A stretch of DNA of 64,000 bases from Platynereis dumerilii. Its lineage: Eukaryota; Annelida; Polychaeta; Phyllodocida; Nereididae. The notes below the pieces were generated by a model. That model did not search any database and was not told where the DNA came from. It saw only the letters and a program-made list of their open reading frames with translations. The stretch lies in contig JAPTHN010000001.1 in assembly GCA_026936325.1 (NCBI GenBank), positions 77,383,380 to 77,447,379 of the forward strand, written 5' to 3'. A program made the position numbers and the translations under genes. Position 1 is the first letter of the stretch, and every line of letters starts with the position of its first letter. Of the stretch, positions 37,764 through 48,929 are shown piece by piece.

Positions 37764-40700
37764 ATGCCTAAGGTCAAGAAACAATCTGCAAGGACTAGAA
37801 GAGAAAAGAGGAAACAGCAACCAGCTCAACCTTTGAGAGATCTGTCTGCAGCTAAACGCCTTCGATCTACAGTTGATTTGAACTGTCCCAATATTGATGT
37901 GGACAGTACTGATAAAAACACTGATAATGATGGAGAGAAAACAAACTCTAAAAAGCCTCGTACTGATACTGAAACTACTCCACAAAAAAAATTGTGTAAT
38001 GACCAAAACTCCAATTGTAAATCGGATGAAGCTCACCATGATGAATATTTCATCCCAGATGTCAATGAAGAAAAAGTCCACTCTCTAAAGAAAAGGCGAT
38101 ATGATTATGATGAAGCTTATCAGCAAGAACAACAGGCAAAAAGCAAACGTAGATATGCTACACATGCAGATTTACAAGCGCAGCTGAAACAGTCAAGCAG
38201 GCACAAATATGTCACAGATATGGATTTCCAGCAACAAAAGAAGAACTCTAGCAAACACAAATATGCTACTAATGAAGATTTTCAAGAACAGGTGAAGGCA
38301 TCAAGTAGACACAAATATGCTACAAATGAAGATTTTCAAGAACAGCTGAAGGAAGCAAGCAGAAATAAGTATGCCACAGATACGGAATACCAGAAAGAAA
38401 AGAAGAAATCGAGCAGATACAAATATGCTACTAATGAAGATTTTCAAGAACAGGTGAAGGCATCAAGTAGACACAAATATGCTACAAATGAAGATTTTCA
38501 AGAACAGCTGAAGGAAGCAAGCAGAAATAAGTATGCCACAGATACAGAATACCAGAGAGAAAAGAAGAAATCGAGCAGATACAAATATGCTACTAATGAA
38601 GATTTTCAAGAACAGGTGAAGGCATCAAGTAGACACAAATATGCTACAAATGAAGATTTTCAAGAACAGCTGAAGGAAGCAAGCAGAAATAAGTATGCCA
38701 CAGATACAGAATACCAGAGAGAAAAGAAGAAATCGAGCAGATACAAATATGCTACTAATGAAGATTTTCAAGAACAGGTGAAGGCATCAAGTAGACACAA
38801 ATATGCTACAAATGAAGATTTTCAAGAACAGCTGAAGGAAGCAAGCAGACACAAATATGCTACTAATGAAGATCTGCGAGAACAACTCAAGGCAACTAGT
38901 AAGCAGAGATATGCGACTGACATGGACTTTCAAAAACAGGTCAAAGCATCAAGCAAGCAGAAATATGCAACAAATATGACATTTCAACAAGAAGTCAAGA
39001 AAGCTAGCAAGGAGAAGTATGAGAATACCAAAAAAGATCGTAGCAGTGTAGAATATGTCATCCAAGAATTTCGTGAAGCTTGCAAAGAAGTTGCAGAATA
39101 TATCTGTTGTGTCTGTCACAGATTGTTATTTCGCAATCAGGTGCATTCATGTATCCCAAGTTCATATGACAAACATGACTCTCTTGCTTCACAATGTATC
39201 ACTCATACATTTCATCATGAGTGTTTGGATGATTGTCCTTCCAATTGCCCAAAGAATGACTTATGGATATGCCCCACTTGTCACAAGCATTTGAATTCAG
39301 GAAAAATGCCACCTCAGGCTGCTGTAAATAAAATGGCAATAGAAAAAATACCAGATGAATTAGATGAGCTGAATATGCTAGAACAACAACTTGTGAGTTT
39401 AAGTATTCCCTTCATGAAAATAGTGCAAGCACCCAAGGGAAAACAAGCAAAGTTGGAAGGTCCTGTAATATCAGTTCGGTCGTTACCAGAAGTTTCCACG
39501 AAAACTCTCCCAAGACCTCTTGGCCACTCACAGATAATTGGACTTAAACTGAAAAGACGTTTGGAATACCGTGGGTATGCGTCTTATGAAATGGTTGACA
39601 CAGCAAAGGTGCAGAGAGCATTTATCAAGCTCCGAGAAATAAATCCACATTACAAAGATGTGAAGCTGCACCTAAGTTGGGAAGAGCAAATCAATAGTGA
39701 ACTAGAGGAACTCAAACAAACAGATGACAATACTGACAAAACCCCTAACCACAATGATACTGACAAAATAGAGCAAAGTGCCTCCTCTTCAGCAACAACT
39801 ACTGATGACATTCTTGAACAGACAGCCACTAAAGACTCAGAAACCAAGTACAATGAATATTCCGGATACGACAGTCTACTTCAACCTTTGGACATGACAG
39901 CTGATGTTCTACATGAACTTGAAAACCATGTGTTTTCTGTTGCTCCTGCCGAAGGCCAGAAACCCCACAGTTTACTGTCAACCAGCCATGATGAAGCCAA
40001 AGCATTTCCAACACTTTTCCCTTTCGGTGAAAACAATTTTGATGACGATCGAGAAACTCGTATTACAAGAGGATCTTATGTGAATGCCCGTCTTTTCAGT
40101 GCAGATCTCAGATTCGCCAAACATTCTGGCTACATATTTTATTGTCAAGCTGTTCTAGAACTAGCTAATCTTCTGTCAGGCATAAGCATTCAAACAAGAA
40201 AAGGCTCTAAAGCAGGCAATATAACAGCATCCATGTTAACAGATTACGAACAAGTGTATGAGTTATGCAAATCCAATCTGGCATTTACACATATGCAAAC
40301 ATTGAGAGGTTCCCCGGAATACTGGAAGAAGACCATGAATGATTTATTCGCTATGGTACGCCAGATCGATATTCCAACATTTTTTGTCACGCTGACTGCT
40401 GCTGAGTTGTCCAGATGGCCTGAGGTTGTGGAATCAATTGCAAGACAAAATGGAAAAGTTGTGGATTTTGACTCCTTATCTTTCAATGAAAAGGCTGAAA
40501 TCATTCGCAGCAATTATGTCACAACTATTCGCATGTGGTACTCAAGACTGAATCATTTCATGAGACTTTTGCAAAGTCCTGCAGCGCCAATGGGGAAAGT
40601 CACAGACTACTTTTACAGAATTGAATTTCAACAACGAGGTGCACCTCATGTTCATGCATTGTTCTGGATTGAAAATGCTCCAAAATATAATGTGCAGACA

Positions 40701-43700
40701 GATGAGGTTGTATGCAAATTCATTGATGATCACATCTCTTGCCAATTACCTGATGCTGCTACAGATCCTGAGCTCTATCAGATGGTGCTGGACTGTCAAT
40801 CACATTCCAGATCACACACTAGGTCATGCAGAACAGGAAAGAAAGACTGTCGATTCAATTTCCCAAGGCCTATAGCACAATACACAACGATAGTTAGACC
40901 TAGGGAAAGTGACAATGCTGAACCTGACCATGTTGAATGTTCTTCAGACAGTGATTACACAGACGCAAAAGAAGCAAATAAACATACAATTAATTGGTCC
41001 AAGGGCATGGCACAGGTTGCACTTGAAGGTTTAGCCGACTTCCTGCAAAAAGATGACATTGAGCAGCTGTCAATTGATGAAATATGGCGTAAGGCTGGAT
41101 TCTCAGGCTATGGGGATTTTCTCAATGCTCTGGCCTGTGTTGCTAGAAAACCTACCATTGTTATGAAGAGAGATGAAACAGATATTTGGGTGAACAACTA
41201 TTGTCCAAATGTTTTGCGTGCATGGAATGGGAATGTTGACTTTCAGTATATAATTGATCCAGAGACTTTGATCCTCTATTTGCTTTCTTATATTTCCAAG
41301 GGAGAACGTGAATTGAGTGATCTTCTAAAAGCGGCAAAAACTCAGATGCAGCAAGAACAAAGCAACTCTGATTTACGGCAACAGATGAAACAACTTGGCT
41401 CTGTATATCTCGATTCAAGAGAGGTTTCTGTCCAAGAAAGTGTTGTCCGTGCAACTGGCCTGCCACTCAAGCAATGCTCTAGAAATACAGTTTTCATTGC
41501 CACAGATGAGCATCCAACAAGGCTATCAAAGCCATTATCTCAGATTAAGAAAGAGGCAGAAACAAATGAAGAGAGTGATGACATCTGGATGACAAGTCTG
41601 AATGATCGCTATAAAGCAAGGCCACTGACAGAAGAGTTTGAGACAATGTGCCAGGCTACATTTGCATCAGAGTACAGGACACTGACCAAAAGTGAAGGTG
41701 AAAAAGCTATTGAGAAAGGAAATCCAAATGCACATCAACTGCAATGTAATCTTGGTTATATTATGAAGAGAACTCGAGCCCCACCAGCAATTGTCAGATT
41801 CCCAAAGTTCTCATCTTCAAATGATTCGGAACGATATTACATGAATTTGTTGAAACTGTACTTGCCCCACAGGAATGATGCTTATCTGAAACCTCTTGCA
41901 TACAGTACATATGAGGCTTTCTACAGCACAGCTGCAATTAAGATTTCTTCAACATCTGACATTACTCCAGTTCGAGCAATTGTGGACAGAAACAGAGCAT
42001 TGTATGAAAAGATAGATGAGGAATTACAAGATGCTTGGGAAACAATACAGCAAAATGGAAACGTACAAGATGCGTGGGCAGAGCTTTTACCAAGTAGTGA
42101 ACAAGAGCGCCTTCAGCCCAGGGAGCATGATGATGGAAATGACCTGTATGATGGACAAACTGAAACTGTTCCTGACTTACAACGTAGTGACAACTCTCAG
42201 GCAGCGTCTTTGTGTTCCTTTGAATTGATTGGGGAACCACTGCGACCTATGTTGAGGAGAATGAATGACAAACAGCGAAGTATTTTTTACACTATAAGAG
42301 ACTGGTGTATCAGGGAAGCAAGAGGTGACAAACCCGACCGCTTTTTCACTTACATGGCAGGGCCAGGTGGTGTCGGCAAAAGTTTCTTCATTAAATGCCT
42401 TTACAATGAAGCAAGTAAACTGCTACGCAATGGCGAGAACCCCTCTGAAACCACCGTTCTCCTGACTAGTCCTACTGGCACATCAGCTTTCCAAATATCA
42501 GGTTTCACTTTACATTCTGCTTTGAAAATACCAAACAAGTTGTACGAGCGTTATGAACCTCTGTCGGAGGAGACACTGAACAGTCTGTCAGGGAATCTGG
42601 GTGGTCTGAAATTGCTCATCATAGACGAAATTTCAATGGTCAACCGCAGGATGCTAGGATACATTCACGGGAGGCTGAAACAAATAAAACGGATTCGATC
42701 AACTGATTCTACCGCATGGTTTGGCAATGTTTCCATTCTTGCAGTGGGTGACTTCTATCAATTGCCACCAGTGAAGTCCAGTTCTCTTTTGAAGCCAGAT
42801 GCAAGCATGGGTATTGATCTTTGGTTTGATCTGTTTCGCAAAGTGGAGTTGACAGAAATAATGCGCCAGAAAGACGATGTTCCATTTGCAAAACTGCTTA
42901 ATACCTTAAGGAAAAAAGCAAAGACTGATGACCTGAATGAACAAGAAATGGCAATGTTGCAATCCAGGAATAATTTGCCTGACATCCCTGAAGAAGTTTT
43001 GCACGTATTTGCAAAGAACAAAGATGCCTCTGCACACAACCAAGAAATGCTCACAAAATTATGTAACGACCTGGTAAAAATTGAGGCAGTTGATTTCGTG
43101 AAAGATCCCCTTTCAGGTCAAATGACAAAGACTCGCAAAATCACAAAGGGTACAAATGATGACCTACCAGATGTTCTGCACCTCGCTATAAATGCACGTG
43201 TCATGTTGACTAGAAACCTTGATACTGGTGATGGACTTGTGAATGGTTCTTTTGGGACAATTGTTCACATTATCCATGATGACAAAACTACACGAGTCTT
43301 CGTAAACTTTGACAATTCCAGAGTTGGCAAAAATCAAAAATCTCACAATTCTCCACATGCTCCTTCTACTGCAATTCTTATTCCTGTACTTGAAGAGGTG
43401 ATGGCAAACAGAACTAATCAAATTACCAGACGACAGATTCCTCTCAAACTAGCATGGGGTGTCACGATACACAAGACGCAGGGGCTCACGACTGACAAGT
43501 GTGTTTTTGACATGAATGGTGTCTTTGCCCCAGGAATGTCATATGTTGCACTGAGCAGAGTTACAAAGATTGATGGTCTATTTATCAAAAACCTAGATGT
43601 CACCAAAATTTGGAGGCCAGAGGATGCTCACAAAAATTTGCAGAACATGTTGCCCATGCAGTTACTCCAGAGCAATGTACCATTGAAAACGCACGGAGAA

Positions 43701-45455
43701 GCCCTCACAATTGTTCAACACAATGTTCAAGGGCTTTTCTCAAAGATAGGAGATATTCAAAATTATCCAGAAATGCTCACTGATGTCATCATGGTCAATG
43801 AAACTTGGTTGAAGTCCACAATGACTGATTCGCTTGTCACTCTGCAAGGATATCATACGTATAGACAAGACAGATCAGGAGATACAGGTAGAGGAGGCGT
43901 TGCCATATATGTCAAAAGCTCAATCACATCTGAAAAATTGCCATCAATCATTTCAGGCATTGAACATGTGGCCGTCAAAATTGTGTCAAGCAGCAATGAA
44001 GAGTATCTTCTTGTAACTTTGTACAAAATCCCAATGCAAACTATGTCTGCCTTCACATCACTCCTTACGAAACTGGTACATGAAATCAAGAATGTTTTGC
44101 CCAAAAATATCATTTTCGCTGGGGATTTCAATGACAACTTGCTACAGAACAAGACTCATCCTGCAGCAACTTTCTTTCATGGTTTATCCTACAAACAACA
44201 TGTCACCTGGCCCACTACAAGATATGGCTCGTTACTTGATCATGTGTATTCAGATTCAAATGTGACCAACAGGATTATATGTACACCTTTGCCAACATAC
44301 TTCTCTGACCATGATGCCATCAAAATTACTGTTTTCACCAGTGAAATAGAACATGCCACTGAACATGTCACGCCAACAGTCCTACCAACCTCTACCTTTA
44401 CACAGACATATGACTGTGAGCCAGAGAACACAAGTGCCACCACCGTTCAGCCAATAATACTGAGTGATCCTCTTCCATCAACATCCACAAGTCACATGCA
44501 CTCCATGCCAAACGGTCAACAAACACATGACATTGCAGCCTCCACACAAGAAATTAACTTGCCTTCTGGTGTTCGAAATATTGGCAACACATGTTATGCT
44601 AACAGTGTACTCCAGCTGCTGTTTTCTGTCAATGAACTGGAACCCATATTTGCATTGAATCAACCTGTGTCTAATCACCTGCTTGAACTGAAAGCTCGCA
44701 TATACCTCTTGCATGATATCCCAATAGAACCACATTCTCTGTTTGCATTGGACCAATTGAAAGATTTCCCAAAAGGTGAACAATGTGATGCACATGAGTT
44801 CCTCTTGTCATTATTACAGACATTGCACACTGAACAGTTGGAAAACATGTTGCCACAAGCACATATTGAATCAGATGATATACCTGCCCTGACTCAATCA
44901 GACACCATTTCCTGGCTTGAATACCGCTCAGCAAACCCAACTACTATCACAGATTTGACAGCAAGCCAATTCACAATGAAATATCTCTGTAGAAGTTGCC
45001 AACACTCATTCTCTGATAACGATCATTTCCGATGTGTCAATGCCTTTTTGCGAAGAGACACATTTCAGGTGGAACCTTCTGACTCTGAAGCAGATCGAGA
45101 ATGTCCAAATTGCCACTCAACAAACATGACTTGCACGACAGAGATGACACATTGTCCACCATATCTATTTATTTTGCTGATGAGATTTGCGCGAAGGAGA
45201 AAAGACAACAGGAGTGTGAATCTGTCACAACAATTGCACTTTACACTGAAGAACAATACACAATACAGACTCATTGGGGTCATCAATCATCTTGGAGCTA
45301 CATCCCGCGATGGCCACTACACAGCAAACATCTGCAACGAGGAGTCCAACAGATGGATTCAATGTGATGACAACACTGTGAAATTTTGCAACATCCCGCA
45401 AGAGTCAACATATGCGTACATTTTATTGTACAAAAAATCATCACATCCCCAATGA
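37764..45455 (+). CDS. Helentron-type Rep-helicase-endonuclease-USP protein
   Basis: Single 2,563-codon frame for a rolling-circle transposase. Basic N-terminus; 18-residue KYATNEDFQEQ repeats (128-415); Cys/His module like DUF6570 (C448, C449, C451, then C503, C506); Helitron Rep nuclease with FVTLT (874-878), HVH (962-964) and YLLSYISK (Y1172, Y1176, K1179); Pif1-family helicase (about 1500-1950) with GPGGVGKS (K1539), DE (1621-1622) and YVALSR (1927-1932); EEP endonuclease (about 1980-2192) with QHN (1985-1987), E2013, GDFN (2120-2123) and SDHD (2181-2184); a Thr/Ser/Pro-rich linker; and a C-terminal ubiquitin-specific protease (about 2268-2557) with C2277, H2518, D2535/D2536 and a zinc ribbon (C2409, C2412, C2447, C2450). 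Rep-Pif1-EEP order is that of Helentrons, which nick, unwind and transfer a single strand. All catalytic residues checked are present, so it may be active. The start has A at -3 and an in-frame stop upstream. The USP domain is unusual. Element termini were not found. Confidence 0.93.
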   Translation: MPKVKKQSARTRREKRKQQPAQPLRDLSAAKRLRSTVDLNCPNIDVDSTDKNTDNDGEKTNSKKPRTDTETTPQKKLCNDQNSNCKSDEAHHDEYFIPDVNEEKVHSLKKRRYDYDEAYQQEQQAKSKRRYATHADLQAQLKQSSRHKYVTDMDFQQQKKNSSKHKYATNEDFQEQVKASSRHKYATNEDFQEQLKEASRNKYATDTEYQKEKKKSSRYKYATNEDFQEQVKASSRHKYATNEDFQEQLKEASRNKYATDTEYQREKKKSSRYKYATNEDFQEQVKASSRHKYATNEDFQEQLKEASRNKYATDTEYQREKKKSSRYKYATNEDFQEQVKASSRHKYATNEDFQEQLKEASRHKYATNEDLREQLKATSKQRYATDMDFQKQVKASSKQKYATNMTFQQEVKKASKEKYENTKKDRSSVEYVIQEFREACKEVAEYICCVCHRLLFRNQVHSCIPSSYDKHDSLASQCITHTFHHECLDDCPSNCPKNDLWICPTCHKHLNSGKMPPQAAVNKMAIEKIPDELDELNMLEQQLVSLSIPFMKIVQAPKGKQAKLEGPVISVRSLPEVSTKTLPRPLGHSQIIGLKLKRRLEYRGYASYEMVDTAKVQRAFIKLREINPHYKDVKLHLSWEEQINSELEELKQTDDNTDKTPNHNDTDKIEQSASSSATTTDDILEQTATKDSETKYNEYSGYDSLLQPLDMTADVLHELENHVFSVAPAEGQKPHSLLSTSHDEAKAFPTLFPFGENNFDDDRETRITRGSYVNARLFSADLRFAKHSGYIFYCQAVLELANLLSGISIQTRKGSKAGNITASMLTDYEQVYELCKSNLAFTHMQTLRGSPEYWKKTMNDLFAMVRQIDIPTFFVTLTAAELSRWPEVVESIARQNGKVVDFDSLSFNEKAEIIRSNYVTTIRMWYSRLNHFMRLLQSPAAPMGKVTDYFYRIEFQQRGAPHVHALFWIENAPKYNVQTDEVVCKFIDDHISCQLPDAATDPELYQMVLDCQSHSRSHTRSCRTGKKDCRFNFPRPIAQYTTIVRPRESDNAEPDHVECSSDSDYTDAKEANKHTINWSKGMAQVALEGLADFLQKDDIEQLSIDEIWRKAGFSGYGDFLNALACVARKPTIVMKRDETDIWVNNYCPNVLRAWNGNVDFQYIIDPETLILYLLSYISKGERELSDLLKAAKTQMQQEQSNSDLRQQMKQLGSVYLDSREVSVQESVVRATGLPLKQCSRNTVFIATDEHPTRLSKPLSQIKKEAETNEESDDIWMTSLNDRYKARPLTEEFETMCQATFASEYRTLTKSEGEKAIEKGNPNAHQLQCNLGYIMKRTRAPPAIVRFPKFSSSNDSERYYMNLLKLYLPHRNDAYLKPLAYSTYEAFYSTAAIKISSTSDITPVRAIVDRNRALYEKIDEELQDAWETIQQNGNVQDAWAELLPSSEQERLQPREHDDGNDLYDGQTETVPDLQRSDNSQAASLCSFELIGEPLRPMLRRMNDKQRSIFYTIRDWCIREARGDKPDRFFTYMAGPGGVGKSFFIKCLYNEASKLLRNGENPSETTVLLTSPTGTSAFQISGFTLHSALKIPNKLYERYEPLSEETLNSLSGNLGGLKLLIIDEISMVNRRMLGYIHGRLKQIKRIRSTDSTAWFGNVSILAVGDFYQLPPVKSSSLLKPDASMGIDLWFDLFRKVELTEIMRQKDDVPFAKLLNTLRKKAKTDDLNEQEMAMLQSRNNLPDIPEEVLHVFAKNKDASAHNQEMLTKLCNDLVKIEAVDFVKDPLSGQMTKTRKITKGTNDDLPDVLHLAINARVMLTRNLDTGDGLVNGSFGTIVHIIHDDKTTRVFVNFDNSRVGKNQKSHNSPHAPSTAILIPVLEEVMANRTNQITRRQIPLKLAWGVTIHKTQGLTTDKCVFDMNGVFAPGMSYVALSRVTKIDGLFIKNLDVTKIWRPEDAHKNLQNMLPMQLLQSNVPLKTHGEALTIVQHNVQGLFSKIGDIQNYPEMLTDVIMVNETWLKSTMTDSLVTLQGYHTYRQDRSGDTGRGGVAIYVKSSITSEKLPSIISGIEHVAVKIVSSSNEEYLLVTLYKIPMQTMSAFTSLLTKLVHEIKNVLPKNIIFAGDFNDNLLQNKTHPAATFFHGLSYKQHVTWPTTRYGSLLDHVYSDSNVTNRIICTPLPTYFSDHDAIKITVFTSEIEHATEHVTPTVLPTSTFTQTYDCEPENTSATTVQPIILSDPLPSTSTSHMHSMPNGQQTHDIAASTQEINLPSGVRNIGNTCYANSVLQLLFSVNELEPIFALNQPVSNHLLELKARIYLLHDIPIEPHSLFALDQLKDFPKGEQCDAHEFLLSLLQTLHTEQLENMLPQAHIESDDIPALTQSDTISWLEYRSANPTTITDLTASQFTMKYLCRSCQHSFSDNDHFRCVNAFLRRDTFQVEPSDSEADRECPNCHSTNMTCTTEMTHCPPYLFILLMRFARRRKDNRSVNLSQQLHFTLKNNTQYRLIGVINHLGATSRDGHYTANICNEESNRWIQCDDNTVKFCNIPQESTYAYILLYKKSSHPQ
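38145..39008 (+). repeat. 18-codon repeat array within the gene (162-bp higher-order unit)
   Basis: Sixteen 54-bp units encode 18-residue repeats of the form KYATNEDFQEQVKASSRH. Within it a three-unit block of 162 bp recurs nearly identically starting at 38259, 38421, 38583 and, partly, 38745. The length is a multiple of three, so the frame is kept. The peptide is charged and probably helical. Similar K-Y-[AT]-rich repeats are found in other invertebrate Helitron-like proteins; their function is not known to me. Confidence 0.9.
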
Positions 45456-47212
45456 TCATTACTTTTACTCACTTGCCAGTTTGCTTCATGATACATAACA
45501 ATACTTTTCTTTTCGGATCTCAAAGAATTTCTTCAACTGGTACAGCTATACACCAATCATAACAGTATGTACCCAAGAGTCAGAACCAACAATATGGTCA
45601 CACTTGCATAGACGTAGCAGGCAGCAGGGCTGGGGTGGCCGTTCCAGGCTATTTCAGCATTATGTTTCCACCGCAATTTCAGCATTATATTTGCACTGAC
45701 AATTTCCCAAATAAATTATTGCATGGTGAAAGGCAAAAGGGTGTATTTAAACAGTATTTCTGACGCACTTACACCCTTATGGCTTTTTCCCATCATAATG
45801 ATCTTTGGGAGGGGGGGGGCGTATGATTTTTTGTGAAAAAAGAAGTTGTTTCTCACTTTAAACTGAAAAAAAGTTTAATACAAGAAAATTTCAAAAAAGT
45901 TTCTTTTCACCCACCTGTACCTTCAGTACACTCATGTTGAAATTGCGAAAAAAATTGTTTGTAGATTCTTCACAAACGAAAAAAAAAATTTGTCCCAGGG
46001 GTCAAATCCCTAAGCATGCCTGCATGTGAAATCAAAATAAGTATCCAATGGGATACCCCCTGTAGCAACTGTAACTGGCCAACCATAGCCAGTAGACAGT
46101 GCTACCAATCTTTGTCACATGTTTCACGGACCTATAGAGAATTTATGACAAGGGGGTCACAAGGGGGGATAGTCATTATGGGGTACTAATTTTTCGCATA
46201 TATTTCCAAGTGGGCCACTCATTTTCACAACATTTTTAAGGGGGCGGGGCATGAAGTTGTAACAAAAGTAAAATATGCACTCGGATGGATAGTATTTATA
46301 CTCATGGACTTAAGGGCGTATTAAACATTGGCATAAAACCCTGATGAATATCAATTCAAAACCACCACCCTCTAGTCATAAATTCTCAAGGGTCTCTTAC
46401 TTCTTGCTGTTGGGGAACTTCGGATGTGTCCTGTGTTGGGGACAGAAGTCAACAGGGCACACAACTATTTTGAAGGGTAAGTCAACAATTTTCCAACTTG
46501 GAGTAGTCCTAACCCGTCCACCCGCCTGCTGGAATATAATTATATATATCTATAATGATTGCCGGGGATCCCTGACACCACTACACTTTTGCTGGCAACG
46601 ACCTAAGGTCACACAAGGTAAGTGGAAAAATCAATGTCATGCCAGATTGTCATCATTGCCATCAAAATATCCTACAACTTATGCTTTACCACTAAGCTAG
46701 CCTTAAAGTCAACAATCCTGCTGCATCGGTCTGTCATACATTGTACTTGCATGTATATTAACAATTTGATCAATCTCCCGGCAACTACTATTCTATATCT
46801 AGAAAACATACAACCTGACAATACTGTAAATCAGGGGTGCTGGAATGGGGGGGGGGGTTAGGGAAGACAATAGCCCCTCCTGGCCTAGTCCAAGGGGGCC
46901 AAGGTGTACCCTTTTGATCTTAATGAAAAAAACATAATTGTGGCTTATTTGAGTAACTTTAGGTACTCTATTCTAAATTATTTCAGTAATTTTAGGCACC
47001 AATTTGTAATTTTATATTCAAAACTATTATTGATTCCCTATTTGCATTTTTTCACGCAAAATCAGCGCGAATATGATTTGCCCTTTTTCATCATCCAACC
47101 GCCCCTGCTGCCCGCATTTCCTTCCATCACCCCTGCTATATAAATAATATGTATGGCTGCACACAGCAGAATAGCAAAAATGCTTTGTAATTTTTTTCTT
47201 TTTCAATTACAG
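45456..47212 (+). other. Region downstream of the gene, inferred 3' UTR and intron
   Basis: No further gene. Donor-like GTAAGT sequences follow CACACAAG (donor at 46617) and AAGG (near 46476), so the transcript may splice after the stop codon. G-runs occur at 45809-45819 and 46847-46857. Short open frames (46344-47143) show no domain. Confidence 0.35.
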
Positions 47213-47404
47213 GTGTAATTTTACTACAATCACTACAGTCTCAAGACCACTCTACCAACCTTCTTCAAAGATTGAGGCCACCCGATGCAGAGATTTCACA
47301 AGAACACCATTATATCAACGCCATCCAAAGATGCATACCAATCACCTGCTCCTCCATAACCCATATGATACAAGCGTGACCTGTTCAATTCTAAAATTGA
47401 CTAT
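47213..47404 (+). other. Inferred 3' non-coding exon 1 (192 bp)
   Basis: Acceptor TTTTTCTTTTTCAATTACAG and donor GTAAGTATC, both close to consensus. CA-rich, without a long open frame. Together with the next two intervals it suggests a multi-exon 3' UTR on the strand of the large gene. Confidence 0.35.
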
Positions 47405-47786
47405 GTAAGTATCTAGGAGGTGGAAAATAAAGCAGTCTATTGTGCAATATTTCGAATATTGCAACCAGTCTCATTTCATTTAAAATGTAAAGTGCAATGT
47501 ATACCTCTAATACAACATTTAAGAGTGTGTTCTCAGTAATAAGCACACATCAATTACTTTCAACCTCCATGATAATACATTATGTATTCAAATATTCATA
47601 TTACGGGCACATTTACATTGTGTAGGCCTATTAAACACATCAGGGGCCAACCATTACATCTCCCACAGATGGACTTATTTAAACAAATATTTTCATGCCT
47701 AGGTTTGTGAAATAAATCAGATATTTTCTGCCTCATTTTACGACCACTACTCAACAGTGACAAACACTTTTCCCTTTCACTTTCAG

Positions 47787-47896
47787 ATACAACTATATAA
47801 TCCTAGCAATTTTCAATTATTGTCCTGAGATCATTTTCACCACTCACCTGCTCCAAACAAACCTTTCTTCACCTCGCCTATCTCGGCAATAGAAAA
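47787..47896 (+). other. Inferred 3' non-coding exon 2 (110 bp)
   Basis: Acceptor CCCTTTCACTTTCAG and donor GTAAGTCT. CA-rich composition like the preceding exon. No coding signal. Confidence 0.35.
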
Positions 47897-48074
47897 GTAA
47901 GTCTATAAATTTGAAATAATGTCAACAGTGCTGCAGTGTCCCAATTTCCAGTGAAAGCAATGCTTTACTTTCAAAGCATTTTCATGTCACAAGGTACTAT
48001 TCTGAGAAGAATTCATGTGAAATGCATTCTTGAATAACGCAAAAGACGTTAAATTGGTCTTCTCTGTCTTCCAG

Positions 48075-48760
48075 GTTCATCTGGTGTGCAACATGTGTAC
48101 ACTAACATCACATTTATCAGTAGGCCATTTTACATTTATCTACTTGAATGACACACAATTGGCAGCCTCGATATTTCAACATCAATGACATACATGAGCG
48201 GCACAGTTAAACGTATCACTTATGATATTGATCATCATGAACATTGTCATAAATCCACATTCATGCGAATGCAGTCTTCATCCAGTATTGTGGTATCCAA
48301 GTCAAGTCATGTTTATATATATGCTGAATATGATGTGAGGTAAAGCAAATGACATTTCCAGCATGTTTCTTAATTATGTAATAGCTGAACCCACTAATTA
48401 GGCCTCTAAATGTTTTTTGTATTCAAGATCGCTGTGTGTTTAATCACAAAATCAGTTTCTGAAAAGAATTTAACCATTTATTACCGATGCAATAACTAAT
48501 ACATGTATACTATTGTCATGTACATGAATTGAACTGTGTTTTATATCAAAATCATGGTATTATAATATAATGGCGTTCCCTTGTTATGGTAATGTAAATG
48601 TAATTTATGTTTGATTTTTTCTCCATTTGTACCATACACTTCTTGTTCACATGATCTAACTTCTATATCGTGCCATTTCTTTTATAATAATATAATGGAT
48701 ATGTGTATTCCTATCGAAAAATATTCAGATTCAAAATAAATTCAAATTTGGCACAAAGAT
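48075..48760 (+). other. Inferred last non-coding exon with AATAAA
   Basis: Acceptor TCTCTGTCTTCCAG precedes it and no convincing donor follows. A canonical poly(A) signal AATAAA lies at 48735-48740. The 3' boundary is a guess. Confidence 0.3.
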
Positions 48761-48929
48761 TGAAAATCAACTTTTCTGTCAAATTGTTCAGGGGAGAACG
48801 TGGCGTTTTACTTATATTCCCTCGTCCTAATAGTAAGACCACTTATCCGCTCAAGCAAATCTCACCCTGTGCTCTCACGCATAAGACATTAAATGGAGCC
48901 GGGTTGTATCAACTACTCTATGCTGGTGC

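Noticed and set aside
42240-43620. The helicase region as a host PIF1 helicase gene
   Set aside because: It is fused in one frame to a Helitron-type Rep nuclease and an EEP domain, which is transposon architecture, not host PIF1.
37746-45367. Other-frame and minus-strand open frames overlapping the large gene
   Set aside because: They are shadows of the 2,563-codon frame and carry no domain signal of their own.
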